From Versatilivorator sp963663845 (GTDB lineage: Bacteria > Acidobacteriota > Terriglobia > Versatilivoradales > Versatilivoraceae): a stretch of DNA of 64,000 bases. How positions within the stretch are numbered: the first letter of the stretch is position 1; each line of letters opens with the position of its first letter. Location of the stretch: contig OY760650.2 of NCBI GenBank assembly GCA_963663845.2, forward strand, positions 2,170,001-2,234,000. The letters are read 5' to 3'. Below, piece by piece: positions 27,744 to 41,395 of this stretch. Under the pieces are notes generated by a model. It saw only the letters and a program-made list of their open reading frames with translations, had not been told where the DNA came from and searched no databases. A program made the translations under genes and the position numbers.

Positions 27744-30023
27744 CTACGAAGCCGGAAGCTCGATGACGAAGCTGGCTCCCCGGGGAGAATTGTCCTCCAC
27801 GTGAATGTACCCCTTGTGGTCGGCGACGATGCGGTTGGCGATGGCCAACCCCAGGCCGGTTCCTCTCTTGCGCGTCGAGAAATAGGGGAGAAACAGCTTG
27901 TTCCGATCTGCCGCCGCAATGCCTTGCCCGCTGTCCCTGACGGCCAGTTGGATCGTCTCCCGGGCGGGAAAGAACCGGCTGGACAGGGAGAGCCGCTTGC
28001 GTTCGGATCGATCCATGGCTTCCAGAGCATTGTCGATCAGATTGACCAGCACCCGCTTCAGTTGTTCGGGATCCACTTGGGTCGGCGGGAGGTCGGGAGC
28101 GAGCTGCCGGACCACTTCCACGCCGTCGAGCCGGCCGTCGTAGGAGGCCAGGGTGCTTTCCACGATGGCGTTGAGGTTGGAAGGCACCATGCTCGGCGAA
28201 GGCAACTGGGCGAATCGGGAGAATTCGTCCACCATCCCCTTCAAGGTCTTGACTTCCTGGGAAATGGTGTGCACGCACTCCTTGACGGTGGCCTGAAAGC
28301 CGGAAGAGGCCGGCGAACGGGGATCAGCCGCATCCCGCGGTCCCCTGGTTCTGGACAGGTGCTTGAGGATCCGGTCGGCCGAGAGCTGAATCGGAGTCAG
28401 TGGATTCTTGATCTCGTGAGCCATGCGCCGGGCCACCTCTCGCCATGCGTTGGCCTTCTGGGCTCTGAGCATCTCGGTCAAGTCCTCCAGGACCATGACG
28501 AACCTTTGAGGTCCGGCATCGGCCGGGTCCAGCGAGCTGAGGGTCACGGCGCCGTAGAAGGTTCCCCGCCGGGTGGTGATTTTCAACTCCTTGGAAGCGA
28601 TCTTCACGCGGGCCGCCTTGGCCAACAAGCTCTGGATCTCGGCCAGGTCCTGGGGCTGAAGCAATGCCTCCAGCGACAGACCGATGGCATCCGTCCTTCC
28701 CAGCATCTGCTGGGCGGCCTCGTTCATGGTGCTGATGGACGAGTCGGAGGCGATGGAGACGACTCCGGTGGGAATGTTCTCCAGGACCGCCTCGGTGTAG
28801 CGCCTCCTGGACTCCGAAGCCCGGTGGGACTCTTCCAGGTCCCGATTCTTCGACGCCAGGTCTCGAGCCGCCTCATCGAGCTGGGCGGTCATGCGGTTGA
28901 AGGAAGACACCAGGACGCCCAGCTCGTCCGGCGCGGAGCTGTCGACCTGCACGCTCAGGTTCCCTTGAGATACTTCGTTGGACGCTTCAGCCAGCGCCCG
29001 GATGGGTTCGGTAATCTTTCGAGACAGGAAGAGGGCGATCCAGACCGCCGGGAAGAGAACCAGCAGGGTGACCACTCCGAGGACCAGCATGAAGATGGTC
29101 CGGATCATCTTGCGTTTCTCCTTCATCTGCTCGTACTCCCGGCTGAGACCGGACAGCTCCCGGGCGAAACTGGCCATTTCCACGGGCGGACGGGACCCGA
29201 CGATCAAGCCGCCCGACTCGTTTTTCGCCCCGGCCAGCAGCAAGGGCTGCTCCCGCCGGTCCGCCGCTGTGCCCTCCGTCCAGGAAACGGTCCACACCTG
29301 GTCGTTCAGGGCTTCGGAGAATCCCTGTCCCGACAAGCTCTTGCCGGCCGCTTCCAGGGGGCGAACCATCTCGTGGAAGCGGGAATCGGTGGGGAGCCAG
29401 GCCCGTCCGTTCCGGTAGGCCAGCAAGAGGTCGCCGGACCGGTCGAGGACGACCGCGAAAGGGATCTCGAACAGCGGGGCGACGCGTTCCAGCTCGCGCG
29501 CCGCCTCCTTGGCGGGAGCGATCCACAATCCCTGGAGATCCGGATGCCTGACCAGGAATCGGGCGGTTGTCATGGCTCGCTGAGAGGCCTCCCTTTCCAC
29601 CTGCCTGGCGATTTCACCAATGCCGGCGGGCTCGAAAGCCCGGTCCAGGGGAGAGCTGAACCACTTGTCCAGGTTTCGGTTCACCACGGCGAAGGCGAAA
29701 AAGGACATGAAGACGCCTGGAAGGAGAGCGACTCCCAGGAAGGAAAGCAGGAGCTTGCGGTGGAAGCGCGAGCCCGGCCGTTGATTCCTTTGCTCGAAGT
29801 AGAGCTTCAGGAGGTGGCGCAGCAGAATCAGGATGAAGGTCAGCAGCAGGATGACGTTGAGCGAGGTGAAGGCCCACAGGAACAGGGTGGTCTGGCTCTC
29901 GGGATGGCTGAGAATGGGAGAGAGGTCGAAGGCCTGCTGCACCACCGCGAACAGCAGCGGAACGCAGACCAGCACCGCCAGCAGGATGAGCCTTCTTCTC
30001 GATTTTCCGGATTCGGGTGTCAT
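27744..30023 (-). CDS. ntrY: NtrY-like membrane histidine kinase
   Basis: A 759-residue sensor kinase, partner of the regulator downstream. Three N-terminal membrane helices (about 11-30, 46-68, 89-110) and a fourth near 305-330 enclose an extracytoplasmic sensing region. Then come HAMP (SRKITEPIRALAEASNEVSQGN), a PAS domain (YTEAVLENIPTGVVSIASDSSISTMNEAAQQML), the HisKA H-box MAHEIKNPLTPIQLSADRI and a HATPase with NLIDNALEAM, VRDSGQGI and GTGLGLAIANRI. This order is the NtrY architecture, linked elsewhere to nitrogen or redox signalling. It is read away from the rrn operon and heads the long leftward gene train. Confidence 0.9.
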   Translation of the reverse strand: MTPESGKSRRRLILLAVLVCVPLLFAVVQQAFDLSPILSHPESQTTLFLWAFTSLNVILLLTFILILLRHLLKLYFEQRNQRPGSRFHRKLLLSFLGVALLPGVFMSFFAFAVVNRNLDKWFSSPLDRAFEPAGIGEIARQVEREASQRAMTTARFLVRHPDLQGLWIAPAKEAARELERVAPLFEIPFAVVLDRSGDLLLAYRNGRAWLPTDSRFHEMVRPLEAAGKSLSGQGFSEALNDQVWTVSWTEGTAADRREQPLLLAGAKNESGGLIVGSRPPVEMASFARELSGLSREYEQMKEKRKMIRTIFMLVLGVVTLLVLFPAVWIALFLSRKITEPIRALAEASNEVSQGNLSVQVDSSAPDELGVLVSSFNRMTAQLDEAARDLASKNRDLEESHRASESRRRYTEAVLENIPTGVVSIASDSSISTMNEAAQQMLGRTDAIGLSLEALLQPQDLAEIQSLLAKAARVKIASKELKITTRRGTFYGAVTLSSLDPADAGPQRFVMVLEDLTEMLRAQKANAWREVARRMAHEIKNPLTPIQLSADRILKHLSRTRGPRDAADPRSPASSGFQATVKECVHTISQEVKTLKGMVDEFSRFAQLPSPSMVPSNLNAIVESTLASYDGRLDGVEVVRQLAPDLPPTQVDPEQLKRVLVNLIDNALEAMDRSERKRLSLSSRFFPARETIQLAVRDSGQGIAAADRNKLFLPYFSTRKRGTGLGLAIANRIVADHKGYIHVEDNSPRGASFVIELPAS

Positions 30024-30149
30024 CTCGATGCAACAATTATCGGTCCCCGCAAGGCAAAATCACAAGCCATTCCCTGGGGAATGCCGTTCCCCGAGGCCGG
30101 CTCCGGTGTCAGGGCGGGCCGATTCGGGCCAAAAAGCGGGCGAAAACAG

Positions 30150-30179
30150 TTGACAGCGTCCGATTTTCTGACGTACCAT
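30150..30179 (+). promoter_or_regulatory. candidate rrn promoter
   Basis: TTGACA (30150-30155), an 18-base spacer and TACCAT (30174-30179) lie about 105 bases upstream of mature 16S, in an AT-richer stretch between ntrY and the rRNA genes. The -35 is perfect; the -10 matches TATAAT in four of six positions. Confidence 0.5.
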
Positions 30180-30215
30180 CCGCTGTTTGCAGTTCGAGTA
30201 GTTCCGTTCTTTGAA

Positions 30216-30236
30216 AACTGGATAAGACCAGCCCTG
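30216..30236 (+). other. 16S processing stem, 5' arm
   Basis: This 21-base stretch, beginning AACTGGATAAGACC, is the exact complement of 31864-31884 downstream of 16S. Such paired flanks form the RNase III substrate that releases pre-16S. A TTCTTTGAAAACTGG boxA-like leader sequence overlaps it. Confidence 0.85.
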
Positions 30237-30282
30237 AACGATTTCTGAGTTTACCTTGAGCTTCCAGTAGTAACTTCAAATT

Positions 30283-31805
<1,523 letters not shown>

Positions 31806-31863
31806 GAGTACAAAGGTTCGGACTTCGGTCCGAATCAGGCGGCTCGGGGTAAAGGAATTGATG

Positions 31864-31884
31864 CAGGGCTGGTCTTATCCAGTT
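31864..31884 (+). other. 16S processing stem, 3' arm
   Basis: Exact complement of 30216-30236, located about 60 bases past the 3' end of 16S and before tRNA-Ile. Together they would close a 21-bp helix around pre-16S. Confidence 0.85.
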
Positions 31885-31971
31885 GATAAGCGGTACTCAT
31901 TCGAGCTTCCCGGAACATTGGCGAGGGGCGCGTCGCCGTGATTGGGATGCGCCCTCAACGCCTTCATTCTC

Positions 31972-32048
<77 letters not shown>

Positions 32049-32119
32049 TCGGTTGCAGCTCCCGAAGTCGCGGTCGAAGTCCTGAGAAGGGGCCACCTGC
32101 CGGGGTTGGAGTTGCCGTG

Positions 32120-32195
32120 GGGGCTGTAGCTCAGATGGGAGAGCACCTGCTTTGCAAGCAGGGGGTCACGAGTTCGATCCTCGTCAGCTCCACCA
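32120..32195 (+). tRNA. tRNA-Ala (TGC)
   Basis: A 76-base cloverleaf with acceptor GGGGCTG/CAGCTCC (one G-T pair), anticodon loop TTTGCAA (anticodon TGC), T-loop GTTCGATCC and an encoded CCA. It follows tRNA-Ile by 71 bases in the 16S-23S spacer. Confidence 0.98.
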
Positions 32196-32281
32196 TTGCT
32201 CGTTGTCAAGGACTCGAGCCCGCAAGGTCTTGAGTCCTTCGCAACTGGCAACGGATCGCCGGTTACTGCTCTTTGACAATT

Positions 32282-32300
32282 GAATCCTTAACGCAAGTTC
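32282..32300 (+). other. 23S processing stem, 5' arm
   Basis: GAATCCTTAACGCAAGTTC is complementary, apart from a small bulge, to GAACTTGCGAGGATTC at 35299-35314 beyond 23S. A CTCTTTGACAATTGAA boxA-like leader precedes it at 32269-32285. Confidence 0.75.
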
Positions 32301-32320
32301 GACTAATCTCATTTTGTGAT

Positions 32321-35273
<2,953 letters not shown>

Positions 35274-35298
35274 CCATCTTTAACTTCAGCAATTAAAA

Positions 35299-35314
35299 GA
35301 ACTTGCGAGGATTC
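35299..35314 (+). other. 23S processing stem, 3' arm
   Basis: GAACTTGCGAGGATTC pairs with 32282-32300 across the 23S gene, forming the expected pre-23S processing helix between 23S and 5S. Confidence 0.75.
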
Positions 35315-35337
35315 ATGCAGTTGTCGATTCCGGTTTT

Positions 35338-35454
<117 letters not shown>

Positions 35455-35462
35455 TACTTATA

Positions 35463-35491
35463 AGCCTCGAGGCTATCGAGGCTTTTTTTTT
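35463..35491 (+). terminator. Rho-independent terminator of the rrn operon
   Basis: AGCCTCGA (35463-35470) and TCGAGGCT (35476-35483) form an eight-pair stem with a five-base loop, followed by nine T residues (35483-35491), nine bases past 5S. Confidence 0.95.
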
Positions 35492-35683
35492 GGGGCAAAT
35501 CCCGGTGACGGGAAAGGGGAGCCGAACGGCGCCTGCTGGCTGAAACGCAAGGCATCTCTCGAGCCGACCGTTTTCCTGTGGAACCTCCATCGGAGATGGT
35601 AATCTTGTTTCCGAGACAGGAAACAGGCCTTTTGGCCAACCTGGGTTGTGACCGAGGGTAGGGCAGACGTCCGGGAGGGAGAA

Positions 35684-36493
35684 ATGGCTCGAAGCGGGTT
35701 GATGGTTTCAGGGTTGATCTGGATATTGGCGAGCAGCGCCGCACCGGCAGCCGCTGCAGAGGCCTCCGGCCTTCGCGATGAAGCGCCGCCGATTCCGGTG
35801 GAGGAAATCATCCGGGAGTTCTCGGCCAAGGAATCCGAGTTTCGACGGGCCCGGGAGAACTACACCTACCGCCAGAGCGTGAGCGTCGAAGTGCTCACCC
35901 TGGATGGGAGAAAGACGGGCCAGCGCTACTACACCTTGTCGGACATCCTGTTCGACAACCGCGGCCGGCGAATCGAGAAGGTCCTGAGGGCTCCCCAGAG
36001 CACCCTGCGCAACATCCAGCTCACCCAGGAGGACCTCGACGACATACAGAACATCTTTCCCTTCGTGCTCACCACGACCGACGTCGGCAAGTACAGCCTG
36101 ACCTACCTGGGCAAGGAGTTGATCGACGAGATCGACACCTACGTCTTCGAGGTCATTCCCAAGCAGATCCGGGGGAGCGAGCGCTATTTCGAAGGAAAGA
36201 TATGGGTGGACGATCAGGAGTTGCAGATTGTGAAGACCGACGGGAAGACGGTCTATCGCATCACCAGGAAGAACCGGGATCAGCGGTTCCCCCGATTCGA
36301 GACCTACCGGGAGATGGTGGACGGCAGGTACTGGTTTCCGACCTACACTCGAGCCGACGACGTGCTGGAATTTCCGACCCAACGGATTCGGATCCGGGAG
36401 ATCGTCACCTACAAGAACTACAAGCGCTTCGAAGCCGACGTGAGGATCACGAGCACCGAGGAGATCCCCGACGAGGACGAGAAAGACGAGTAA
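35684..36493 (+). CDS. secreted LolA-like outer-membrane-lipoprotein-sorting-type protein, paralogue 2
   Basis: A 269-residue exported protein. The ATG at 35684 follows GGGAGGGAG; a GTG twelve codons earlier is open but has no better site. Residues 1-24 are a signal peptide ending AAPAAAA. The body has ENYTYRQSVSVEVLTLDGRKTGQRYYTLSDILFDNRGRR, YVFEVIPKQIRGSERYFEGKIWVDDQELQIVKTDGKTV and RFPRFETYREMVDGRYWFPTYTRADD, the antiparallel strand pattern of LolA-fold proteins. It resembles the protein at 1353 in plan (KIWVDDQELQIV versus RVWIDRQDLQLS). It ends in an acidic tail. Substrate unknown; envelope lipid or lipoprotein handling is inferred. Confidence 0.65.
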   Translation: MARSGLMVSGLIWILASSAAPAAAAEASGLRDEAPPIPVEEIIREFSAKESEFRRARENYTYRQSVSVEVLTLDGRKTGQRYYTLSDILFDNRGRRIEKVLRAPQSTLRNIQLTQEDLDDIQNIFPFVLTTTDVGKYSLTYLGKELIDEIDTYVFEVIPKQIRGSERYFEGKIWVDDQELQIVKTDGKTVYRITRKNRDQRFPRFETYREMVDGRYWFPTYTRADDVLEFPTQRIRIREIVTYKNYKRFEADVRITSTEEIPDEDEKDE

Positions 36494-36508
36494 CGCACCC
36501 CCGTTTCC

Positions 36509-37990
36509 TCATTTGGGGAAATCGTCGGCGAATCGCCGGCACAACTCCACGAAGGTCTTGAGCCCGAACCCGGTGGCTCCCGCCTGGTAGTACTTCCAGG
36601 CCTTGCCGGAGAGAAAGGGTCCGGCAATGTCCAGGTGGGCCCAGGCCGCGCCCTCGGGAACGAACTCCTGCAGGAAGAGGCCGGCCGTAATGGCTCCGGC
36701 ATTGGAGCCCCCCACGTTGTTGACGTCCGCGTAAGGGGTCTTGAGAAGTTCCCGGTATTCCTCCGGCAGGGGCAGCTCCCACAGCATCTCCCCCTGGCTC
36801 CTGCCGCAATCGATCAGGGCCCGGGTCAGGCCGGAGTCGTTGCCCATGATTCCGGCGTAGCCCGGCCCCAATGCCCTCACCACGGCGCCGGTCAGCGTGG
36901 CGATATCGACGATATGGGTCGCCCGCCATTCCCCGGCCTTCTCGAATCCGTCGATCAGGACCAGTCGTCCCTCGGCATCGGTGTTGTCCACCTGCACCGA
37001 CTTGCCGTTCCTGGGGACGAAGATGTCCCCGGGTCGCTGCGCCCTGGCGTCGGGCATGTTTTCGGCCGCGGGAATCACGCCCAGCACGTTGATGTCGGGC
37101 CGCAAGCGGGCGATGGCCTTCATGGCGTAGAGGACGGCGGCGCTTCCGGCCATGTCGCCTTTCATTTCCAGCATCCTGTCTCCGGGTTTCAGCGAGATGC
37201 CGCCCGTGTCGAAGGTGATCCCCTTGCCGACCAGGGCCAGCCGGACCTCGGAATGCCGGGCCGGCCGATACTCCAGGCTGACCAGCCGCGGCGGGTGAAT
37301 GCTGCCGCTTCCCACGCCGAGCAGTCCGGCATGTTTCGCCTCCCGCAGCCCGTTCTCGTCCAGCACCGAAACCTCCAGTCCGTGCTGCCCGCCGATCTCC
37401 CTGGCCAGGTCGGCGATCACCTCCGGGTAGACCGCCGCCCCGGGCTCGTTCACCAGTTGGCGGGCGTCGTTCACGCACTCGGAAATCAGGACCGCCCGAT
37501 CCAGATGGGCGCGGCACTCCTTCAGCCCGGCGCGGGCCACCCACAGCGTGACCCCGACCTTGTCCCCGAAGCGGTCCTTCTCCTTTCGGTACTTGTCGAA
37601 CCGGTACCCGCCCAGGGCGATGCCCTCAGCCACCGCGCCCAGAAACTCCGGAGCGTCCTTGCCGTTCAGCAAGAAGGTCACCTGGGTCAGATCGAGGTCG
37701 CGAGCCTGGTCCAGGGCCCGGGCCGCCAGGATCTTCACTTTCTCGGCAAGATCGTAGGGCTTGACCAGGCCGGTGTGCAGGACCAGCAGGTGACGAGCCA
37801 CCTGGCTGGGGCCGGCGCTGAAGTATTCCCTCCTGATCCTGCCTTCGCCGTAGTCCCTTGAAAGCCTTTCCACCAGCTCTCCCGAGGCGGCGTCGGCAGC
37901 TCGGCCGAGTTCACGCTCCTTGTCCAGCAACAGCACCAGCAGGTCGGTCGGTTTCCGTTTCGGCAAGGTCGCCTTGGCTTCGATTTTCAT
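36509..37990 (-). CDS. pepA: leucyl aminopeptidase (M17, PepA)
   Basis: A 493-residue di-metal aminopeptidase that removes N-terminal residues from peptides in the cytoplasm. Residues about 1-170 form the variable N domain; the catalytic domain begins NDARQLVNEPGAAVYPE. Metal and active-site blocks are LALVGKGITFDTGGISLKPG (Lys and Asp), EMKGDMAGSAAVL, and the signature NTDAEGRLVL (Asp and Glu ligands, catalytic Arg). The ATG at 37990 follows GGAGA; the frame extends upstream without a better start. Transcribed towards the LolA-like gene, with only 15 bases between the stops. Confidence 0.95.
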   Translation of the reverse strand: MKIEAKATLPKRKPTDLLVLLLDKERELGRAADAASGELVERLSRDYGEGRIRREYFSAGPSQVARHLLVLHTGLVKPYDLAEKVKILAARALDQARDLDLTQVTFLLNGKDAPEFLGAVAEGIALGGYRFDKYRKEKDRFGDKVGVTLWVARAGLKECRAHLDRAVLISECVNDARQLVNEPGAAVYPEVIADLAREIGGQHGLEVSVLDENGLREAKHAGLLGVGSGSIHPPRLVSLEYRPARHSEVRLALVGKGITFDTGGISLKPGDRMLEMKGDMAGSAAVLYAMKAIARLRPDINVLGVIPAAENMPDARAQRPGDIFVPRNGKSVQVDNTDAEGRLVLIDGFEKAGEWRATHIVDIATLTGAVVRALGPGYAGIMGNDSGLTRALIDCGRSQGEMLWELPLPEEYRELLKTPYADVNNVGGSNAGAITAGLFLQEFVPEGAAWAHLDIAGPFLSGKAWKYYQAGATGFGLKTFVELCRRFADDFPK

Positions 37991-38178
37991 AGGGGTCTCC
38001 GGGTACGGGTTCGAGACAGTCGCATTTTCGCTCCCCATTATCGGCATCCGCCGGGGCGCCCGCAAACAAAAACCACGGCGCGGGTTCCGTCCTGAAGTCC
38101 CGGCCTGCGTGGATCGGCGACTGCCGGACCGCTCCGAATTTCACTGCCTTTTCAGGGGTTTTTCGCTATCATGTCCGC

Positions 38179-41100
38179 ATGCTCTCGAAACGATTTTGGG
38201 GAGTCCCTGCCGTGGGGCTCCTGGCCATTGCCGCTGTTTGCCTGTGCTTTCAGATCGCGCCCTCCTCCCAGGGTGCTCCACCCGAGACGTCCGAGCGGGT
38301 GGATTTTCTCCGGGACATCCAACCTGTCTTTCAGAACTCCTGCATTTCGTGCCACGGTTCCGAGCAACAGATGGCGGGCTTGCGGCTGGATTCCAGGTCT
38401 CTGGCGCTTTCCGGCGGGCAGTCCGGCCGGACGATCGAGCCGGGCGATCCCGATGGAAGCCTGCTCTACCAGCGGGTGGCCGGCTTGGGCGACCAGGCGC
38501 AGATGCCCATGGGCGGCAAGCCGCTCGATCCGGCAACCATCGGGCTGATCCGGGAGTGGATCGAGCAGGGCGCCGCCTGGCCGGAGGCTGCCGGGGAAGA
38601 CGGCGCCGCAATCGAGCGCCACTGGGCGTATGTGGCTCCATCGCGGCCGGAGTTGCCGAAGGTGGGGGATGCAAGCTGGGTGGCCAACCCCATCGACGCC
38701 TTTGTTCTGGACCGGATGGAGGCCCAGGGCCGGTCCCCCTCTCCCGAGGCCGACCGGGTGACTCTGCTGCGCCGCCTGAGTCTGGATCTGATCGGGTTGC
38801 CACCGACGATCGAGGAGGTAGACGCCTTTCTGGCCGACGACAGTTCGGAGGCCTACCGCAGTCAGGTGGAGCGCCTGCTGGGGTCGCCTCACTATGGAGA
38901 ACGTTGGGGTCGCCGCTGGCTGGATGCCGCCCGGTACGCCGACTCCGACGGATTCGAAAAGGATCTGCCCAGAATCGTCTGGTTCTATCGCGACTGGGTC
39001 ATTGACGCCCTCAACCGCGACCTGCCCTACGACCGGTTCATTGTCGAGCAGTTGGCTGGCGACATGCTCCCGGGAGCCACCCAGGACCAGATCGTGGCAA
39101 CCGGTTTCCTTCGAAACTCCATGATGAACCTGGAAGGGGGCATCGACCCGGAGCAGTTCCGCATGGAAGCCATGTTCGACCGCATGGAGGCGGTGGGCAA
39201 GGGCATCCTGGGCATCACCATCCAGTGCGCCCAGTGTCACAACCACAAGTATGATCCCCTGACCCAGGACGAGTACTACCGGCTCTTCGCTTTCCTGAAC
39301 AACGCCCACGAGGCCCAAATCGCCGTCTACACGCTGGAAGAGCAGCGCCGGCGGGAGACCTTGCTGCAACAGATTCGGGAGGTGGAGTTGGAACTGCAGC
39401 AACGCCACCCCGACTGGCGAACGCGAATGGAAACGTGGGAACGCGATCTGGACCGCGACCTGCCGCAATGGACGGTGGTGCAGCCCGAGGTGGACGATTT
39501 TTCTACGCAGGGTCAGGCGTACCTTCCACTGGAGGATGGTTCTTACCTGGCTCAGGGGGCCACCGGCGGCAGCCACCGGGTAAAGATGACCATCAGGACC
39601 GACCACCGTCCCATCGCCGCCTTCCGCCTGGAACTGATGACCGATGGAGACCTTCCCATGGGGGGCCCCGGGCGGTCCATCAACGGCACCTGCGCCCTGT
39701 CGGAATTTGAAGTGGAGGCGGCTCCCGCCGACCAACCCGACCAGGTGCGCCCGGTGAAGATGGCCTCGGCCACCGCCGACATCGTTCCCGCTCCCCTGGA
39801 GCTTGCTCCCGCAACCGAGGGCGGCGAGCCTCGGGTCATCGGACCGGTGGCTCTGGCCATCGACGGCAAGGAGGAAACCGCCTGGGGCGTGGACACCGGG
39901 ACGGTCAATCGCAACCAGCCGCGAAAAGCCGTGTTCCGGGCGGAGCAGCCCATCGACCATGCCAACGGGTCTCTCCTGACCTTTTATCTCACCCAGAAAC
40001 ACGCGGGCGGTGATGACCAGGGGACCGGAAACCGCAACCTGGGCCGCTTGCGGCTATCGATCACCGGCGAGGCCGGCGCCGAGGCCGATCCCTTGCCCCA
40101 GAGGGTGCGGAAAATCCTGTCCATCGAGCCCGCCCGGCGAACTCCGAAACAGATGGGAGAGGTTTTCAGCTACTGGCGGACCACGGTCCCCGAGTGGGGT
40201 CGCTTCAACCAGCGCATCGAGAAGCTGTGGCGCCAACACCCCAAGGGGACCACTCAGTTGGTGCTTTCCGAGCGCCAACGGCTGCGACCTACCCACGTGT
40301 TGTCTCGGGGAGATTTCCTGCGTCCGGGCAAGCAAGTCAGACCGGGAGTGCCGGCCTTTCTGAATCCTCTGGCGGAGAACGGTCCCGCCGACCGGTTGGC
40401 TTTCGCCCATTGGCTGGTGGACCGCAAGGCGCCCACCACGGCGCGCACCCTGGTCAATCGAATCTGGCAGGGGTATTTCGGCATCGGACTGGTGCGAAGC
40501 AGCGAAGACCTGGGGAAGCAGAGCGAGAGGCCCTCCCATCCCAAGCTGCTGGATTGGCTTGCCGTCGAGTTCATGGATCGCGGGTGGAGTCTGAAATCCC
40601 TGCATCGACTCATCGTGACGTCGTCCACCTATCGCCAGTCGTCCCGGGCGACTCCCCAACAGTACCGCCAGGATCCTTACAACCGCCTGCTGGCCCGGGG
40701 CCCGCGATTTCGAGTGGACGCCGAAGTGGTCCGAGACATTGCTCTGGCCGCCAGCGGCCTCCTTCGCCCCGAGGTCGGCGGTCCCAGCGTCTACTCGCCC
40801 GCGCCCGGGTTTCTCTTCGTTCGGCCCGCCAGCTTCAGCACCAAGGTGTGGGAGGAGGCCCAGGGATGGAACCGCTACCGGCGGGGGATCTACACCTTCC
40901 GCTACCGCTCGGTTCCCTATCCCATGCTCCAGACCTTCGACGCTCCCAGCGGGGAGTCGTCCTGCGTGCGCCGGCCTCTCTCCAACACGCCCCTTCAGGC
41001 TCTCACGACGCTCAACGAACCGGTTTTCCTGGAAGCGGCTCGAGCCCTGGCCCTGCGGACGCTGCGCGAAGGAGGAGACAACCGGGAGCAGCGGCTCAAC

Positions 41101-41343
41101 TACGCCTTTCGACGCTGCCTGTCCCGCCCGCCCACCCCTGCCGAGGTCGGACGTCTGCTGGCATTCCTGAGTGAACAGAAGCATCGGCTGGCCGACGGAT
41201 GGGCCAGCCCCTGGAATCTGGCCGGGTACAGTCCGGAAGAACGCCTGAAGCTGCCGGACGGGACCACCCCGGTCCAGTTGGCCGCCTGGACGGCCCTGTC
41301 CCGCGTGCTGCTGAACCTGGATGAGACCATCAGCAAGGAATAG
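38179..41343 (+). CDS. secreted planctomycete-type cytochrome C / DUF1549 / DUF1553 protein
   Basis: A 1054-residue exported protein. Residues 1-32 are a signal peptide. The PSCyt1 domain follows, with a c-type haem motif CISCHG (Cys55, Cys58, His59), then DUF1549 (about 155-370, NPIDAFVLDRMEAQG, RLSLDLIGLPPTIEEVDAF, HYGERWGRRWLDAARYADSDGF, and a second CAQCHNHKYDPLTQDEYYRL with CxxCH). The C-terminal DUF1553 has RTLVNRIWQGYFGIGLVRSSEDLG, YRQSSRATPQQYRQDPYNRLLARGPRFRVDAE and LSNTPLQALTTLNEPVFLEAARALA. Such proteins are abundant in Planctomycetes and Acidobacteria, often thought to act on polysaccharides or in extracellular redox, without proof. Always paired with a DUF1501 gene, as here. Confidence 0.92.
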   Translation: MLSKRFWGVPAVGLLAIAAVCLCFQIAPSSQGAPPETSERVDFLRDIQPVFQNSCISCHGSEQQMAGLRLDSRSLALSGGQSGRTIEPGDPDGSLLYQRVAGLGDQAQMPMGGKPLDPATIGLIREWIEQGAAWPEAAGEDGAAIERHWAYVAPSRPELPKVGDASWVANPIDAFVLDRMEAQGRSPSPEADRVTLLRRLSLDLIGLPPTIEEVDAFLADDSSEAYRSQVERLLGSPHYGERWGRRWLDAARYADSDGFEKDLPRIVWFYRDWVIDALNRDLPYDRFIVEQLAGDMLPGATQDQIVATGFLRNSMMNLEGGIDPEQFRMEAMFDRMEAVGKGILGITIQCAQCHNHKYDPLTQDEYYRLFAFLNNAHEAQIAVYTLEEQRRRETLLQQIREVELELQQRHPDWRTRMETWERDLDRDLPQWTVVQPEVDDFSTQGQAYLPLEDGSYLAQGATGGSHRVKMTIRTDHRPIAAFRLELMTDGDLPMGGPGRSINGTCALSEFEVEAAPADQPDQVRPVKMASATADIVPAPLELAPATEGGEPRVIGPVALAIDGKEETAWGVDTGTVNRNQPRKAVFRAEQPIDHANGSLLTFYLTQKHAGGDDQGTGNRNLGRLRLSITGEAGAEADPLPQRVRKILSIEPARRTPKQMGEVFSYWRTTVPEWGRFNQRIEKLWRQHPKGTTQLVLSERQRLRPTHVLSRGDFLRPGKQVRPGVPAFLNPLAENGPADRLAFAHWLVDRKAPTTARTLVNRIWQGYFGIGLVRSSEDLGKQSERPSHPKLLDWLAVEFMDRGWSLKSLHRLIVTSSTYRQSSRATPQQYRQDPYNRLLARGPRFRVDAEVVRDIALAASGLLRPEVGGPSVYSPAPGFLFVRPASFSTKVWEEAQGWNRYRRGIYTFRYRSVPYPMLQTFDAPSGESSCVRRPLSNTPLQALTTLNEPVFLEAARALALRTLREGGDNREQRLNYAFRRCLSRPPTPAEVGRLLAFLSEQKHRLADGWASPWNLAGYSPEERLKLPDGTTPVQLAAWTALSRVLLNLDETISKE

Positions 41344-41348
41344 GGAAA

Positions 41349-41383
41349 AAGGAAGAAGGAAGAAGGAAGAAGGAAGAAAAAAC
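41349..41383. repeat. GGAAGAA short tandem repeat
   Basis: A run of seven-base units AAGGAAG/GGAAGAA, about four and a half copies, fills the gap between the DUF1553 stop and the DUF1501 start. It is purine-only on the coding strand and includes several potential Shine-Dalgarno-like cores. Confidence 0.8.
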
Positions 41384-41395
41384 AGGGAAGAAGCC

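Noticed and set aside
35492..35683. Possible riboswitch upstream of the second LolA-like gene
   Set aside because: There are hairpins (CCCGGTGACGGG, CCATCGGAGATGG, and TTTCCTGT/ACAGGAAA), but the sequence lacks the GACGCAAAGCC core of c-di-GMP-I riboswitches and does not match ydaO or cobalamin patterns.
38152..40002. A 616-codon minus-strand frame
   Set aside because: Antisense to the DUF1549/DUF1553 gene, whose haem and family motifs are clear.
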